Shown here piece by piece: positions 41,554 to 55,330 of a DNA stretch of 64,000 bases (positions are counted from its first letter, which is position 1; every line of letters starts with the position of its first letter). The notes beneath the pieces were generated by a model that saw only the letters and a program-made list of their open reading frames with translations, was not told where the DNA came from and did no database searches. The position numbers were made by a program, and so were the translations under genes. This DNA is from Begonia masoniana (Eukaryota; Streptophyta; Magnoliopsida; Cucurbitales; Begoniaceae). The DNA is taken from contig CM039509.1 in the NCBI GenBank assembly GCA_022432975.1, positions 12,002,335-12,066,334 on the forward strand. Reading direction: 5' to 3'.

Positions 41554-44500
41554 TTGGTGGATCGCCAATCTCAGATAATCGAAAAATTCATTAATAAGGA
41601 AGAGCAAGGAACTCACAATGAAGGTACAAGTAATCAGAGTGGGGATCGTTTCAGGCAACTCAAACCTCCAATCTTTGATGGACAGGCTTCAGATCCTGCT
41701 TATGCTGAAGAATGGATCCGCACTGTGGAAAGAATGTTTGATTTTGCAAAGGTAGAGGAGACCAATAAAGTTACTTGTGCCGCATTCTATCTTTCCAAAG
41801 ATGCCGGGTTTTGGTGGGATACCATAATGGCTACAACGAATGTGAGGGAGATGACTTGGGAACAATTTAAGACGACATTTTATGGTCAGTACTTCAGTCG
41901 TGCGGTCAGAACAAGCAAAATGGTGGAGTTTGCCCAACTACGCCAGACTGGCACTGTAGCTGATTACGTTCGTCAGTTTGAGTCTTTATCCCGATTTGCT
42001 CCTCACCTGGTGAATAGCGATGAGAATAAAATTCACCAATTTGTACAGGGCTTGAAGGCGGAAATTTTCAGAGGTGTAGAGATAGCAGGAACCGAGGATA
42101 TTCCCTATACCAAGGTAGTAGCTAAAGCTCTGGCAGTTGAAAGGGCTGAGCATAAATGTTATCAACAAAGGGAGTCCACCAGGAAATTCTTTCGAGAAGT
42201 CCAGTCCCAGCAACAACAAAATAAAAGAGGGCAACAACCCCAACAACCGCAGCAACAACAACAGCAACAACAAAGAGGGGTAAAGAGACCCAATGATGGA
42301 AAGACTATGCAAGGGAAAGAGAAGCAAGTACAAGGATCTTTCGTGCCTCAGTACCCGCAATGTCAAAAATGCCAGAAACGTCATCCTGGTGAATGCAAGC
42401 TCGGTTCAAACCGATGTTTTATTTGCAACGAGGCTGGTCATTTTGCTAAGAATTGCCCGAAGGGAAACCAGAGTCTGACAAAGTCAAATGTAACGCCAAG
42501 GGTGTTTTCCCTCATTGAAGCTGAAGATGCGGAGCAACCTTCTGTTATTTCAGGTACTATTTTACTGAATGATGTTGCTGCTTATACGTTGATTGACTCA
42601 GGGGCTACACACTCATTTGTTTCTGTAGCTTTTGTGCATAAATTGAATTTGTTACCTATGCCTGTTGAGCACTTTTATGATATCATGTTACCATCGGGAG
42701 AAATTATGCATTCAAATCAAGTAGTGCAAAACTGTGTTATGTCTGTGGGGGATTATAAGATGCCGGCCGATTTGATAATTATCAACATGAAGGGATACGA
42801 TGTTATATTGGGAATGGATTGGTTGTTCAGACATTTTGCTACCATTGATTGTAGATCAAGAACAGTCTGTTTCCAACCCCCAAATGGTGTTAAGTATTTG
42901 TTTCGAGCTGTGAAAAATGTTAGTGCTATATCAGTTATGTCCTCTATTAGAGCTCAACGATTGTTGAAGAGTGGATGCACTGGGTATTTGGTGAGTATGG
43001 TTGACATGAATAAGCAAAATGAAGTAAAGATTCAGGAAGTACCAGTTGTTCAAAATTTTTCAGAAGTTTTCTTGGATGAATTACCTGGTTTGCCTCCGGA
43101 TCGGGAAATAGAATTTGAAATTGATGTAATTCCAGGGGCTGCACCAGTATCAAAGAATCCATACCGTATGGCTCCTACGGAATTAAAAGAGTTAAAGACA
43201 CAGTTGACAGAACTAGTAGACAAGGGATTCATACGCCCTAGTTTTTCACCATGGGGTGCACCAGTTCTTTTTGTGAAGAAGAAAGATGGATCCCTTAGAA
43301 TGTGCATTGACTATCGGGAACTTAATAAGTTGACGATAAAGAACAAGTATCCTTTGCCACGTATTGATGATTTGTTTGATCAACTGCAAGGTGCCAAAGT
43401 GTTTTCAAAGATTGATTTACGATCTGGGTACTATCAGTTGAAGGTTAAACCAGAGGATATACCCAAGACTGCCTTTCGGACTAGGTATGGACATTATGAA
43501 TTCTTAGTGATGTCATTTGGTTTAACGAATGCTCCTGCAGCTTTTATGGATCTTATGAATCGGGTATTTCACGAATACTTAGACAAATTCGTGATTGTGT
43601 TCATTGATGACATTTTGATCTATTCCAAGACGAAAGAGGAACACGAAGAGCATTTAACGATGGTTTTGTCAACTTTGAAGATTCACCGACTATACGCAAA
43701 ATTTTCTAAATGTGAGTTTTGGCTCGATCGTGTCAATTTCCTCGGTCATGTCATTTCGAATAAAGGAATTTCAGTTGATCCTTCGAAGATTCAGGCTATT
43801 ATTGAATGGCCTCAGCCTAAAAATGTTGGTGATATACGGAGTTTTCTTGGTCTAGCAGGATATTACAGAAGATTTATTGAGGGTTTTTCAGGAATAGCCT
43901 TTCCTTTATCTCGCCTGACCAGGAAAAGTGTAAAATTCTGGTGGTCCGAGGATTGTGAAAAGAGTTTTCAAACACTTAAGCAGAAATTAACAACGGCTCC
44001 TGTATTGACACTACCAGCAGAAAACGGTAATTTCAGCATTTATTGTGATGCTTCTAAGATCGGGTTAGGTGCTGTTTTAATGCAAAATGGAAAAGTTGTG
44101 GCTTATGCATCGAGACAACTCAAAACCTACGAACAGAACTATCCGACGCACGATCTAGAGCTAGCAGCAGTGGTTTTTGCCTTGAAAATATGGAGACATT
44201 ACCTTTATGGCCAGCAATGTGAAGTCTTTTCTGACCATAAAAGTTTGAAGTACATATTTACGCAGAAAGACTTGAACTTGAGACAGAGACGGTGGTTAGA
44301 ATTTGTAAAGGATTACGATATTGAAATTAAATACCATCCAGGAAAGGCCAACAGGGTAGCAGATGCCTTAAGTCGGAAATCCACCGTAATGCAGCCTGAA
44401 ATGTCATCTATGTCAATTGAGCTCAAATCAGAATTTCAAAGATTTCATATAGAGATGGTTGCAGATTTGACGGCTACACTTTCAGCTATATCATTAAAGC

Positions 44501-45936
44501 CGACACTATTGGAGAAGATTAAAGAAGCTCAACAACATGATTCAGAATGTGAACGATACAAAATAACCATGACATCAGATGATTCTTCGGATTTTAACCT
44601 GTCTAATGCAGGAATATTGAAATTTCGAAACCGGTGGTATGTGCCTAATGATCTTGAGCTACGCAAAGAAATTCTATCTGAAGCACATTCGTCTACTTTC
44701 TCTGTACATCCTGGAAGTACAAAAATGTATAGAGATTTGAAGCAGCATTTCTGGTGGCCAAACATGAAGAGAGATGTGGCAAAGCATGTTGAAGCGTGTA
44801 TTACTTGTCAACAGATTAAAGCAGAACACCAGAGACCAGCCGGAACCTTACAACCACTGCCAATTCCAGAGTGGAAATGGGAGCAGATTTCTATGGATTT
44901 CATTGTTGGACTGCCTAGAACAACGAACGGGTATGATGGCATATGGGTGATTGTGGATCGATTAACCAAGTCTGCCCATTTTCTACCAGTAAAAATGACG
45001 TTTTCTATGAGTCAGTTCGCTGAATTATTTATTCAGGAGATCGTCAGATTGCATGGCGTAGCTATCTCGATTGTGTCAGACCGAGACCCCAGGTTTACAT
45101 CGCATTTTTGGAAAAGTCTCCATAAAGCCATGGGAACTCAATTGACATTTAGTACAGCATTTCATCCTCAAACAGATGGACAGACGGAGAGAACAATTCA
45201 GATTCTGGAGGATATGTTGAGAGCGTGTGTATTGGAGTTTCAGGGTTCATGGAGCAAGTATCTATCTTTAGTGGAATTTGCATATAATAATAGTTTTCAG
45301 TCCACTATAGGCATGGCCCCTTACGAAGCACTTTACGGCCGGAAGTGCAGGTCTCCTTTATACTGGGACGAGATCGGTGAAGCAAGACTAGTTGGTCCTG
45401 ATATTTTGCAACAAACTGCAGAGAAGGTTACAATCATTAGACAACGAATTTTAACAGCTCAAAGCCGGCAGAAAAGCTATGCAGATCAAAGGAGGCGAGA
45501 GTTGGAGTTTAATGTGAATGATGAAGTGTTTTTGAAAATTTCACCATTCAAAGGTGTAATGAGATTTGGAAGGAAAGGCAAGTTGAATCCAAGATATGTG
45601 GGACCATTCAAAATTATAGAACGAATTGGAAAAATAGCATATAGATTGCAGCTTCCAGACTCTATGGAAGGAATCCATAATGTCTTCCATGTATCTATGT
45701 TGAGGAAGTGTATACGAGATCCTTCTCAGATTGTGGAACAAAGAGAAATTGAGATTCAACCGACCTTGACGTATGAAGAAAAACCAGTGCGAATTTTGGA
45801 GTCAACAGTAAAGGTGCTACGCAATAAAGAAATTCCACTGGTAAAAGTGTTGTGGCGTAACCACAATGTCGAGGAGGCAACTTGGGAGCGTCGACAGGAT
45901 ATGCAAAGCCGTTATCCAGAATTATTCGGTACGTAA
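41554..45936 (+). CDS. gag-pol: Gag-Pol polyprotein of Z (Tekay/Del chromovirus)
   Basis: The listed frame begins at a TTG codon, only because no ATG is available. The frame is open back to 41413, and the expected Gag ATG (as in Y) reads ATA at 41479. Domains by this numbering: Gag core about 45-140; Gln-rich linker about 215-245; CCHC knuckle Cys288, Cys291, His296, Cys301; protease Asp348 (DSGATHSF); RT Asp621 and Asp685/Asp686 (FIDD); RNase H Asp832, Glu869, Asp894; integrase HHCC His1045, His1052, Cys1082, Cys1085; DD35E Asp1115, Asp1176, Glu1212; GPF near 1350; chromodomain-like end about 1405-1458 ([18 protein letters not shown]). No break is visible. It would make the particle, copy the RNA and integrate the DNA. 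Confidence 0.95.
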   Translation: MVDRQSQIIEKFINKEEQGTHNEGTSNQSGDRFRQLKPPIFDGQASDPAYAEEWIRTVERMFDFAKVEETNKVTCAAFYLSKDAGFWWDTIMATTNVREMTWEQFKTTFYGQYFSRAVRTSKMVEFAQLRQTGTVADYVRQFESLSRFAPHLVNSDENKIHQFVQGLKAEIFRGVEIAGTEDIPYTKVVAKALAVERAEHKCYQQRESTRKFFREVQSQQQQNKRGQQPQQPQQQQQQQQRGVKRPNDGKTMQGKEKQVQGSFVPQYPQCQKCQKRHPGECKLGSNRCFICNEAGHFAKNCPKGNQSLTKSNVTPRVFSLIEAEDAEQPSVISGTILLNDVAAYTLIDSGATHSFVSVAFVHKLNLLPMPVEHFYDIMLPSGEIMHSNQVVQNCVMSVGDYKMPADLIIINMKGYDVILGMDWLFRHFATIDCRSRTVCFQPPNGVKYLFRAVKNVSAISVMSSIRAQRLLKSGCTGYLVSMVDMNKQNEVKIQEVPVVQNFSEVFLDELPGLPPDREIEFEIDVIPGAAPVSKNPYRMAPTELKELKTQLTELVDKGFIRPSFSPWGAPVLFVKKKDGSLRMCIDYRELNKLTIKNKYPLPRIDDLFDQLQGAKVFSKIDLRSGYYQLKVKPEDIPKTAFRTRYGHYEFLVMSFGLTNAPAAFMDLMNRVFHEYLDKFVIVFIDDILIYSKTKEEHEEHLTMVLSTLKIHRLYAKFSKCEFWLDRVNFLGHVISNKGISVDPSKIQAIIEWPQPKNVGDIRSFLGLAGYYRRFIEGFSGIAFPLSRLTRKSVKFWWSEDCEKSFQTLKQKLTTAPVLTLPAENGNFSIYCDASKIGLGAVLMQNGKVVAYASRQLKTYEQNYPTHDLELAAVVFALKIWRHYLYGQQCEVFSDHKSLKYIFTQKDLNLRQRRWLEFVKDYDIEIKYHPGKANRVADALSRKSTVMQPEMSSMSIELKSEFQRFHIEMVADLTATLSAISLKPTLLEKIKEAQQHDSECERYKITMTSDDSSDFNLSNAGILKFRNRWYVPNDLELRKEILSEAHSSTFSVHPGSTKMYRDLKQHFWWPNMKRDVAKHVEACITCQQIKAEHQRPAGTLQPLPIPEWKWEQISMDFIVGLPRTTNGYDGIWVIVDRLTKSAHFLPVKMTFSMSQFAELFIQEIVRLHGVAISIVSDRDPRFTSHFWKSLHKAMGTQLTFSTAFHPQTDGQTERTIQILEDMLRACVLEFQGSWSKYLSLVEFAYNNSFQSTIGMAPYEALYGRKCRSPLYWDEIGEARLVGPDILQQTAEKVTIIRQRILTAQSRQKSYADQRRRELEFNVNDEVFLKISPFKGVMRFGRKGKLNPRYVGPFKIIERIGKIAYRLQLPDSMEGIHNVFHVSMLRKCIRDPSQIVEQREIEIQPTLTYEEKPVRILESTVKVLRNKEIPLVKVLWRNHNVEEATWERRQDMQSRYPELFGT

Positions 45937-45959
45937 ATTTTGAGGACAAAATTTTAATT

Positions 45960-45973
45960 AAGGAGGGTAGAAA
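45960..45973 (+). promoter_or_regulatory. Polypurine tract of Z
   Basis: AAGGAGGGTAGAAA directly before the 3' LTR start TGTAATATCC, after GAGGACAAAATTTTAATT. Confidence 0.88.
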
Positions 45974-48164
45974 TGTAATATCCAAGAATTTCATTGTACA
46001 ATCTATTACGCATGCATAGTGTTTTACGATTTTAGAAATAAAGAGAAGCAATGGAATATTGAGAAGTCAACAAGTATTAGACCAATAGCACTTAACCTTA
46101 ACATCTAAAGAAGAATGATGAACCAATTGAAGAGAGTTTCAAAAGTCAAAGACCAATAGGAATGAAGAATAGTGTTAAGTTTGAATAGTCAACAATGAAA
46201 AACCAATGGAGGGGAGGTATGATGGAGTCAAACTTTCAAAAGACAAAGGGAGAAGAAAACCATGCTGGAAAGCAAAGGAAGAAGTGAAGAGAGAAAAAGA
46301 GGATAAACATGAAGAAAAGTCAAAATTCCTACTTTAAACCTCAAAATGACACCTCACCTCCTACTAATCTTCATTCTATGTAAGGTAACTTTTAATAAGA
46401 CCAAGAGCCACGAAATTTCTCCCCCATTTTCAGAGCTCTTCCTTCTCTCAAAGCTCGGTCTTTTTCAAGAAGAAATCAAGGTAAGTTAGATTTTAGGTTA
46501 TGTTTATGCAAAATACTAGTTATAGGTTGGTAAAATTGGAGTTTTGTTGAGTTTATGGAGAAGTTGATAAACCCTAGATGGCTGCACGAAAATTTGGTTT
46601 TCCCTCCTTAATTTCTTGATGTTTTAGGGTTTGAATGAATTGTAATGGTTGCTTATGGTTGGAAATGAAGGAAAAACATCAAGTAATGCATGAATAATTG
46701 AAAATAGTAAAATACAGGGCAGATTAGAAATCTGTAATTTCGATATGTTGAGCTAGTTTATCTTGATAAATTGACCTTACCATGTTAAAGTAGACTCCTT
46801 AAGGATTCCATAGCCTCAAGAATTATCGAATTTGGTTATGTATAACAAAAGTTATGAGATTTTGAAATTTGTTGTTTAGTTGAAGGGAATTCTGAAAATT
46901 AGGTTGTTAAGTGTATTTTTATGAATCTTGTTAATTTGCATGCTTTAGGTATACAAGTCAAGAAGGAACTTAAGAACATTGACGAAACCGAACTCAAGAC
47001 ACGAGGTAAGTGTATGTATGCATGCGTTTTGGCCGATTGGCCTACACCACAAAAGATTATGAGATTGAGGATTTGGTGAATGTAGTTTTGAGAGTTGGTT
47101 GGGTAGAACTTTTAGGTTGTGAGTGAGTTAATTATGCTAGTTGTTTGTTTAATGAATGATTTGCTTATTAGTTTATATTATGTTATAGAATTGAAGGATG
47201 TGTGTGCAACATGTAATCATGCATCATGGTTTTCCTAAAGCATAGAAAATGGTTTTTATACATAGTTTTCATGTAAACAAGAGTAACAGAATACAGAACA
47301 GTAAAATACGTAATAGTTGTTGTGGGTAGGGAACTGAGTTTGGTAGTTCCGCCAGAGGAACCGGTTCCGTCAGAGGGACTGTCAGATATGCCATTCCACT
47401 TCCCCTAGAGCGAGTTGGTCGTCCCGCCAGGTGGACAATCAGTTAGGCCATCTCTTCTCTAGAAACAGTACCCCAATAACTCATGTCATGCAAGAAAAAT
47501 AAACAAGACTCAGTATATGCTTTTACGAACAGCATAGCATAATCATGAGCATGCATTTTATTTTACTCTACATCACTTACTGAGCATTAGGTTCATTAGT
47601 TTATTTTGTGGTGTAGGTGAATTTGATACAGGTAAGGGCCTTGATCCTCAAGAAGGTTGATGGAGCAGTTGGTGGAGAACGTCCATTGGGTGTGCTTGTA
47701 GCCGCTAGGGCGATTTTGACCTGTGGGCGAGTACATAAGTAATTTGGGATAATGCATGGACAAAAGGGTTTTTTTTAAGTTGCAAACTAGTATGTAAATG
47801 ACAAGTTTAGTTGTTTTTAAATGATAGTGTCTATTTTGATGTGTGAATATATTTTGGAAATTATCTGAGAAATCTAGTTTCACATTGCAGGTTTTGGTTT
47901 TATAGTTTTAAACGTTATATTGTCGTTTTTTTTATCAATAGTGAATGTAAAGCAAGATTTCATTCTCTTATTTTATTTAGTTCAAAGATTTTTATAATGG
48001 GTCATCTATGAAGTAATCTTTTCTTTCCGCTGCAAACAGTTAATGTTTTAACGATGTCGTTTTAAACAATGGGTAAAAGTTTAAATTTACATTGATTTTC
48101 GAGTACGGTTAGACACATGAACAGTAAATGTGACGAACCGGGTTCAATAACTCGGGGTGCTACA
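45974..48164 (+). mobile_element. 3' LTR of Z (2191 bp)
   Basis: Matches the 5' LTR except for A/G near 46828 and one-base indels near 47743, 47935 and 48147. Intron-like module at 47006-47615. Confidence 0.96.
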
Positions 48165-48169
48165 CTAAT

Positions 48170-48755
48170 AGCTAAGGTTACTCCGAATCCTCTGTTTGAC
48201 ACACTGCAGTCTGAAATCTGAAACTAGGCAGACAGGTTTCTACCATTGATTAAATCCGAGTTGGTTACTTTGAAATGTTCAGAATCGATTTGGGATGACA
48301 TTTCTACTCTCAGACTTAAAAGGGTCTTAAACTACTCGGCCACTGCTAAGAAAATTCCGAACTCAAATGCCGAGCTGAAAGCAGAACTTTAATCACTAAT
48401 AAATGACTACATTGTCCATTTCATACCTCGGGTGCGGATTTGCAGAGAAAAGCAGGCTGAAACCAGCCGTCAGCAAGGGAAGATTCTGGTAGCCGAGAGC
48501 AAAAGCTTGGGAGAGAAGGAATCGCCGAGAGGGAATGTCGGCTACAGTGGTATAAAATGAGTTTAAGGTTCATTTCCGTTCCATTTTCTATTTATACTCA
48601 ACCCATCAATCTTAATTACAAAACTGCCACCCAACCTAGTTTACTCTACTTGTAATAAATTTGTCTTAACATTAAATTTAAATCATAAAGGTTAAATAAG
48701 AGGGTGACAATGAAAATGGTCAGAAAATCACCTGGCCGAAATGTCGGGTGTTACA
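48170..48755 (-). mobile_element. 5' LTR of Y, outer arm
   Basis: Continues the Y LTR after the CTAAT duplication and ends GGGTGTTACA. It holds the Y promoter end: TATAAATAG at 48588-48596 on the minus strand. Transcription from here would run into Z in antisense. Confidence 0.9.
48588..48596 (-). promoter_or_regulatory. TATA box in the 5' LTR of Y
   Basis: Minus strand GAGTATAAATAGAAAATGG, same as in the 3' LTR of Y. Confidence 0.65.
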
Positions 48756-48760
48756 AAAAA

Positions 48761-49451
<691 letters not shown>

Positions 49452-51506
49452 CGCGTCCTTTAAGGTTATTGGGTTCTCAATACACGTCTTTCTTATCACT
49501 TCAAGTTAAAAATTTGAAAGTGAAACGGATAACTTGGGTTCTAAACACAAGTCATGTAATAGTCAACCTCATTTGCTTGACACGTTCAGCTCTTTTAGAA
49601 CAAATCGATTGAAGTGATTTTTCTTATACTACATCAAACGCATTACTATGTCATAATTAGGCGTACATATAGCTTATTAGGTCCTCAATACACTTCGTTC
49701 TCATAGTTTCAACTTAAAACCTTGAAGGTGAAATGGAAAACTTGTGTTCTAACCACAAGTCATATAACAGTCAACCTCTTTTGCCAGATACGTTCAGCTC
49801 TTTTAGAACAAATCGATTGAAGTAATGTTTCTTATACTTTATCAAACGCATTACTAAGTCTTAATTATGCATCCATAAAGCTAATTAGATCTTGAATACA
49901 CATCGTTCTCATCACTTCAAGTTAAAACCTTAAAGGTGAAATGGATAAATTAGTTTCTAACCACAAATCAGGTAACAGTGAACCTCAGTTGCCAGATACG
50001 TTAAGCTCTTTTACAACAAATCGAATGAAGTAATGCTTCGTATACTTCATCAAACGCATTACTAAGTCTTGAATACACGTCCTTCTAATCACTTAAAGTT
50101 AAAACCTTGATGGTGAAATTGATAACTTGGGTTCTAACCACAAGTTATGTAACAGTCAACCTCATTTGCTTGATAAGTTCAGTTCTTTTGGAACAAATCG
50201 ATTGAAGAAAAGTTTATTATACTTCATCAAACGTATTACTAACTCTTAATTACGAGTTCTTAAAGGTTATTGGGTTCTCAATGCACATCTTTCTTATCAC
50301 TTCAAGTTACAACCTTGTAGAAGAAAGGGATAACTTAGGTTCTAACCACAAGTCATGAAACAGTCAACCTCCTTTCTTTGATATGTTCAGCAATTTTAGA
50401 ACAAATTAATTGAAGTGAAGTTTCTTATACTTCATCAATCGTATTACGAAGTCTTAATTATGCGTTCTTGAAGGTTATTGGGTCCTTTTTACATGTTGTT
50501 CTCATCACTTCAAGTTAAAATCTTGAAGGTGAAATGGATAACTTGGGTTCTAACAATAAATCATGTAACAGTCAACCTCATTTGCTTGATACGTTCAGCT
50601 CTTTTAGAATAAATCGATTGAAGTGATGTTTCTTATAATTTATCAAACGCATTACTAAGTCTTAATTATGTGTCCATAAAGCTTATTAGGTCCTCAATAA
50701 ACGTTGTTCTCATCACTTAAATTTAAAATCTTGAAGGTGAAATTAATCTCTTGGGTTCTAACCACAAGTCATGTAACAATAAATCTCATTTGCTTGATAC
50801 GTTCAGCTCTTTTAGAACAAATCGATTGAAGTGAAGTTTCTTATACTTCATCAAACGAATCACTAAGTCTTAATTACGCATCCATGAAGCTTATTGGGTC
50901 CTGAAAGCACGTCGTTCTCTTCACTTCAAGTTACAATTTTGAAGGTGAATTGGATAACTTAGGTTCTCACCACAAGTAATGTAACAGTGAACCTCATTTG
51001 TTTGATACGTTCAGTTCTTTTAGAACAAATCAATTGAAGTGATGTTTATTATACTTCATCAAACGCATTACTAAGTCTTAATTACGCATCATTGGAAGTT
51101 ATTGGATCCTTAATACACGTCGTTCTCATCCCTTCAAGTTAAACCTTGAAGGTGAAATGGATAACTTAGGTTCTAACCGCAAGTTATGTAACAGTCAACC
51201 TCATTTGCTTGATACGTTCAGCTCATTTAGAACAAATCTATTGAAGTGATGTTGCTTATACTTCGTCAAACGCATTACTAAGTCTTAATTACGCATCTAT
51301 GAAGCTTATTGGGTCCTAAATGCACGTCGTTCTCTTCACTTCAAGTTACAATTTTGAAGGTGAATTGGATAACTTAGGTTCTCACCACAAGTAATGTAAC
51401 AGTGAACCTCATTTGTTTGATACGTTCAGTTCTTTTAGAACAAATCGATTGAAGTGATGTTTCTTATACTTCATCAAACGCATTACTAAGTCTTAATTAC
51501 GCATCA

Positions 51507-53850
51507 TTGAAAATTATTGGATCCTTAATACACGTCGTTCTCATCCCTTCAAGTTAAACCTTGAAGGTGAAATGGATAACTTAGGTTCTAACCGCAAGTC
51601 TAGTAACAGTCAGCCTCATTTGCTTGATACGTTCAGTTCTTTTGGAACAAATTGTTTGAAGTGAAGTTTCTTATACTTCATCAAACGCGTTATTAAGTCA
51701 TAATTACGCGTCCATAAAGCTTATTAGGTCCTCAATACACGTCATTCTCATCACTTCAAGCTAAAACCTAGAAGGTGAAATGGATAACTTGGGTTCTAAC
51801 CACAAATTATGTAACAGTCAACCTCATTTGCTTGATACGTTCTGCTCATTTAGAACAAATCTATTGAAGTGATGTTTCTTATACTTCGTCAAACGCATTA
51901 CTAAGTCTTAATTACGCATCCATGAAGCTTATTGGGTCCTGAATGAACGTCGTTCTCATCACTTCAAGTTACATTTTTAAGGTGAATTGGATAATTTAGG
52001 TTTTAACCACAAGTCATGTAAAAGTGAACCTCATTTGTTTGATACGTTCAGTTCTTTTGTAACAAATCGATTGAAGTGATGTTTCTTATACTGCATCAAA
52101 TGCATTACTAAGTCTTAATTACGGGTCATTGAAAATTATTGGATCCTTAATACACGTCGTTCTCATCATTCCAAGTTAAACCTTGAAGGTGAAATGGATA
52201 ACTTAGATTCTAATCACAAGTCTAGTAACAGTCAGCCTCATTTGCTTGATACGTTCAGTTCTTTTGGAACAAATTGTTTGAAGTGAAGTTTCTTATACTT
52301 CATCAAACGCGTTATTAAGTCATAATTACGCGTCCATAAAGCTTATTAGGTCCTCAATACACGTCATTCTCATCACTTCAAGCTAAAACCTAGAAGGTGA
52401 AATGGATAACTTGGGTTCTAACCTCAAATTATGTAACAGTCAACCTCATTTGCTTGATACGTTCTGCTCATTTAGAACAAATCTATTGAAGTTATGTTTC
52501 TTATACTTCATAAAACGCATTACTAAGTTTTAATTACGCGTCCTTGAAAGTTATTGGGTCTTTAATACACGTCGTTCTCATCACTTCAAGTTACAATTTT
52601 TAAGGTGAATTGGATAATTTAGGTTTTAACCACAAGTCATGTAAAAGTGAACCTCATTTGTTTGATACGTTCAATTCTTTTGTAACAAATCGATTGAAGT
52701 GATGTTTCTTATACTTCAACAAATGCATTACTAAGTCTTAATTACGCATCATTGAAAATTATTGGATCCTTAATACAAGTCGTTCTCATCATTCCAAGTT
52801 AAACCTTGAAGGTGAAATGGATAACTTAGGTTCTAATCACAAGTCTAGTAACAGTCAGCCTCATTTGCTTGACACGTTCAGTTCTTTTGGAACAAATTGT
52901 TTGAAGTGAAGTTTCTTATACTTCATCAAACACGTTATTAAGTCATAATTACGGGTCCATAAAGCTTATTAGGTCCTCAATACACGTCATTCTTATCACT
53001 TCAAGCTAAAACCTAGAAGGTGAAATGGATAACTTGGGTTCTAACCACAAATTATGTAACAGTCAACCTCATTTGCTTGATACGTTCTGCTCATTAGAAC
53101 AAATCTATTGAAGTGATGTTGCTTATACTTCGTCAAACGCATTACTAAGTCTTAATTACGCATCCATGAAGCTTATTGGGTCCTGAATGAACGTCGTTCT
53201 CATCACTTCAAGTTACATTTTTAAGGTGAATTGGATAATTTAGGTTTTAACCACAAGTCATGTAAAAGTGAACCTCATTTGTTTGATACGTTCAGTTCTT
53301 TTGTAACAAATCGATTGAAGTGATGTTTCTTATACTTTCATCAAATGCATTACTAAGTCTTAATTACGGGTCATTGAAAATTATTGGATCCTTAATACAC
53401 GTCGTTCTCATCATTCCAAGTTAAACCTTGAAGGTGAAATGGATAACTTAGATTCTAATCACAAGTCTAGTAACAGTCAGCCTCATTTTCTTGATACGTT
53501 CAGTTCTTTTGGAACAAATTGTTTGAAGTGAAGTTTCTTATACTTCATCAAACGCGTTATTAAGTCATAATTACGCGTCCATAAAGCTTATTAGGTCCTC
53601 AATACACGTCATTCTCATCACTTCAAGCTAAAACCTAGAAGGTGAAATGGATAACTTGGGTTCTAACCTCAAATTATGTAACAGTCAACCTCATTTGCTT
53701 GATACGTTCTGCTCATTTAGAACAAATCTATTGAAGTTATGTTTCTTATACTTCATAAAACGCATTACTAAGTTTTAATTACGCGTCCTTGAAAGTTATT
53801 GGGTCTTTAATACACGTCGTTCTCATCACTTCAAGTAAAAGCTTGAAGGT
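51507..53850. repeat. Three-monomer (622-bp) higher-order repeat in array 3
   Basis: The marker TTATTGGATCC (BamHI) has its GGATCC at 51519, 52141, 52764 and 53386, spacings 622, 623 and 622. The three monomer types are distinct: one with CATTCCAAGTTAAACC and AAATTGTTTGAAG, one with CAAGCTAAAACCTAGAAGG, and one with TTTTTAAGGTGAATTGG. Confidence 0.88.
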
Positions 53851-55330
53851 AAAATCAATAATTGAGTTCTAACCACAAGTCATGTAATAGTAAACCTCAT
53901 TTGCTTTATACGTTCAGTTCTTTTGTAACAAATCGATTGAAGAAAAGTTTATAATACTTCATCAAACGCATACTAAGTCTTAATTACGCGTCCATAAAGC
54001 TTATTAGGTCCTCAATACACGTCTTTCTTATCACTTCAAGTTAAAAATTTGAAAGTGAAATGGATAACTTGGGTTCTAACCACAAGTTATGTAACAGTCA
54101 ACCTCATTTGCTTGATACGTTCAGCTCTTTTAGAACAAATAGATTAAAGTGATTTTTCTTATACTTCATCAAATGCATTACTAAGTCATAATTACGCGTC
54201 CATAAAGCTTATTAGGTCCTCAATACACGTCGTTCTCATCACTTAAAGTTAAAACCTTGAAGTTGAAATGGAAAACTTGGGTTCTAACCACAAGTCATGT
54301 AACAGTCAACCTCATTTGCTTGATACGTTCAGCTCTTTTAGAACAAATCGATTACGCATCCATCAAAACGCATTACTAAGTCTTAATTACGCGTCCATAA
54401 AGCTTATTAGGTCCTCAATACACGTCACTCTCATCACTTCAAGTTACAACCTTGAAGGTCAAAAGGATAACTTAGGTTCTAACCACAAATCAGGTAACAG
54501 TGAACCTCAGTTGCTTGATACGTATAGATGTTTTAGAACAAATCGATTGAAGTGATGTTTCTTATACTTCATCAAACGCATTATTGTCTTAATTACGCGT
54601 CTACAAGTCATGAAACAATCTACCTCATTTGCTTGACACGTTCAATTCTTTTGGAAAAAATCGATTGAAGTGAAATTCTCATACTTTATCAAACGCATTA
54701 CTAAGTCTTAATTACGCGTTCTTGAAGGTTATTGGGTCGTGAATACAAGTCTTTCTAGTCAGTTTAAGTTAAAATCTTGAATGTGTAATGGATAACTTAG
54801 GTTCTAACCACAGGTCATGTAACAGTGAACCTCATTTGCTTGATACGTTCAGTTCTTTTGGAACAAATGGATTGAAGTGAACTTTCTTATACTTCATCAA
54901 ACTCATTACTAAGTCTTAATTACGCGTCCATGAAGGTATTTAAATCCTCCATAGACGTTGTTCTCATCACTTAAAGTTAAAACCTTGAAGGTGAAATGGA
55001 TAACTTGGGTTCTAACCACAAGTCATGTAACAGTCAACCTCATTTGCTTGATACCTTCAGTTCTTTTAGAACAAATCAATTGAAGAAAAGTTTATTATAC
55101 TTCATCAAACGTATTACTAAGTCTTAATTACGAGTTCTTAAAGGTTATTGGGTTCTCAATACACGTCTTTCTTATCACTTCAAGTAACAACCTTGAAGGT
55201 GAAAGGGATAACTTTGGTTCTAACCACAAGTCATGAAACAATCTACCACATTTGCTTGATACGTTCAGCTCTTTTAGAACAAATCGATTGAAGTGAAGTT
55301 TCTTATACTTCATCAAACGCATTACTAAGT
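52760..55330. repeat. Long duplication in array 3, copy 1
   Basis: Marker variants shared with 58445-61230: TTGACACGTTCAG with AAACACGTTATT, GGTAAAATCAATAATTGAG, CGTCACTCTC, GTATAGATGTTTTAG, GGGTCGTGAATACAAGTC, AACTTTGGTTCTAACC. Offsets are 5.68 kb at the start, 6.10 kb in the middle and 5.90 kb at the end, so whole monomers were gained or lost between the copies. Confidence 0.85.
54595..54665. repeat. Shortened satellite monomer (recurrent variant)
   Basis: ACGCGTCTACAAGTCATG joins two monomer parts normally separated by about 85-90 bp. The same junction recurs at about 55967 and 60704, so one deleted monomer was copied within the array. Confidence 0.8.

Larger units (their letters stand above)
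39133..48164 (+). mobile_element. Element Z: young, apparently intact Tekay/Del chromovirus
   Basis: 9032 bp, LTRs 39133-41324 and 45974-48164, tips TGTAATATCC and GGTGCTACA, CTAAT target duplication, primer site, one unbroken gag-pol frame and purine tract. I count one substitution (near 39987/46828) and three single-base indels between LTRs. That is evidence of very recent insertion. It lies in the 5' LTR of Y in the opposite orientation. Confidence 0.96.
28721..48755 (-). mobile_element. Element Y: Tekay/Del-type chromovirus, defective, with Z nested inside
   Basis: LTR tips are TGTAATGACC (28721) and GTGTTACA (48755), flanked by AAAAA at 28716-28720 and 48756-48760, a 5-bp target duplication typical of Ty3/gypsy. 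The left LTR of X shows the uninterrupted site CCTAAAAATATATAA. On the minus strand the order is 5' LTR (split by Z), primer site, leader, gag-protease, RT, RNase H, integrase, chromodomain-like end, purine tract, 3' LTR. Pol has at least two frameshifts and a stop, and gag one frameshift. LTR copies differ by about 1% by eye. Confidence 0.93.

Noticed and set aside
41689..43307. Minus-strand frames of 70-130 codons inside gag-pol of Z
   Set aside because: Shadows of the strongly supported plus-strand frame.
54268..54555. 95-codon frame in satellite (also 59964-60251)
   Set aside because: Arises because one satellite frame is open across a monomer or so; not preserved between monomers.
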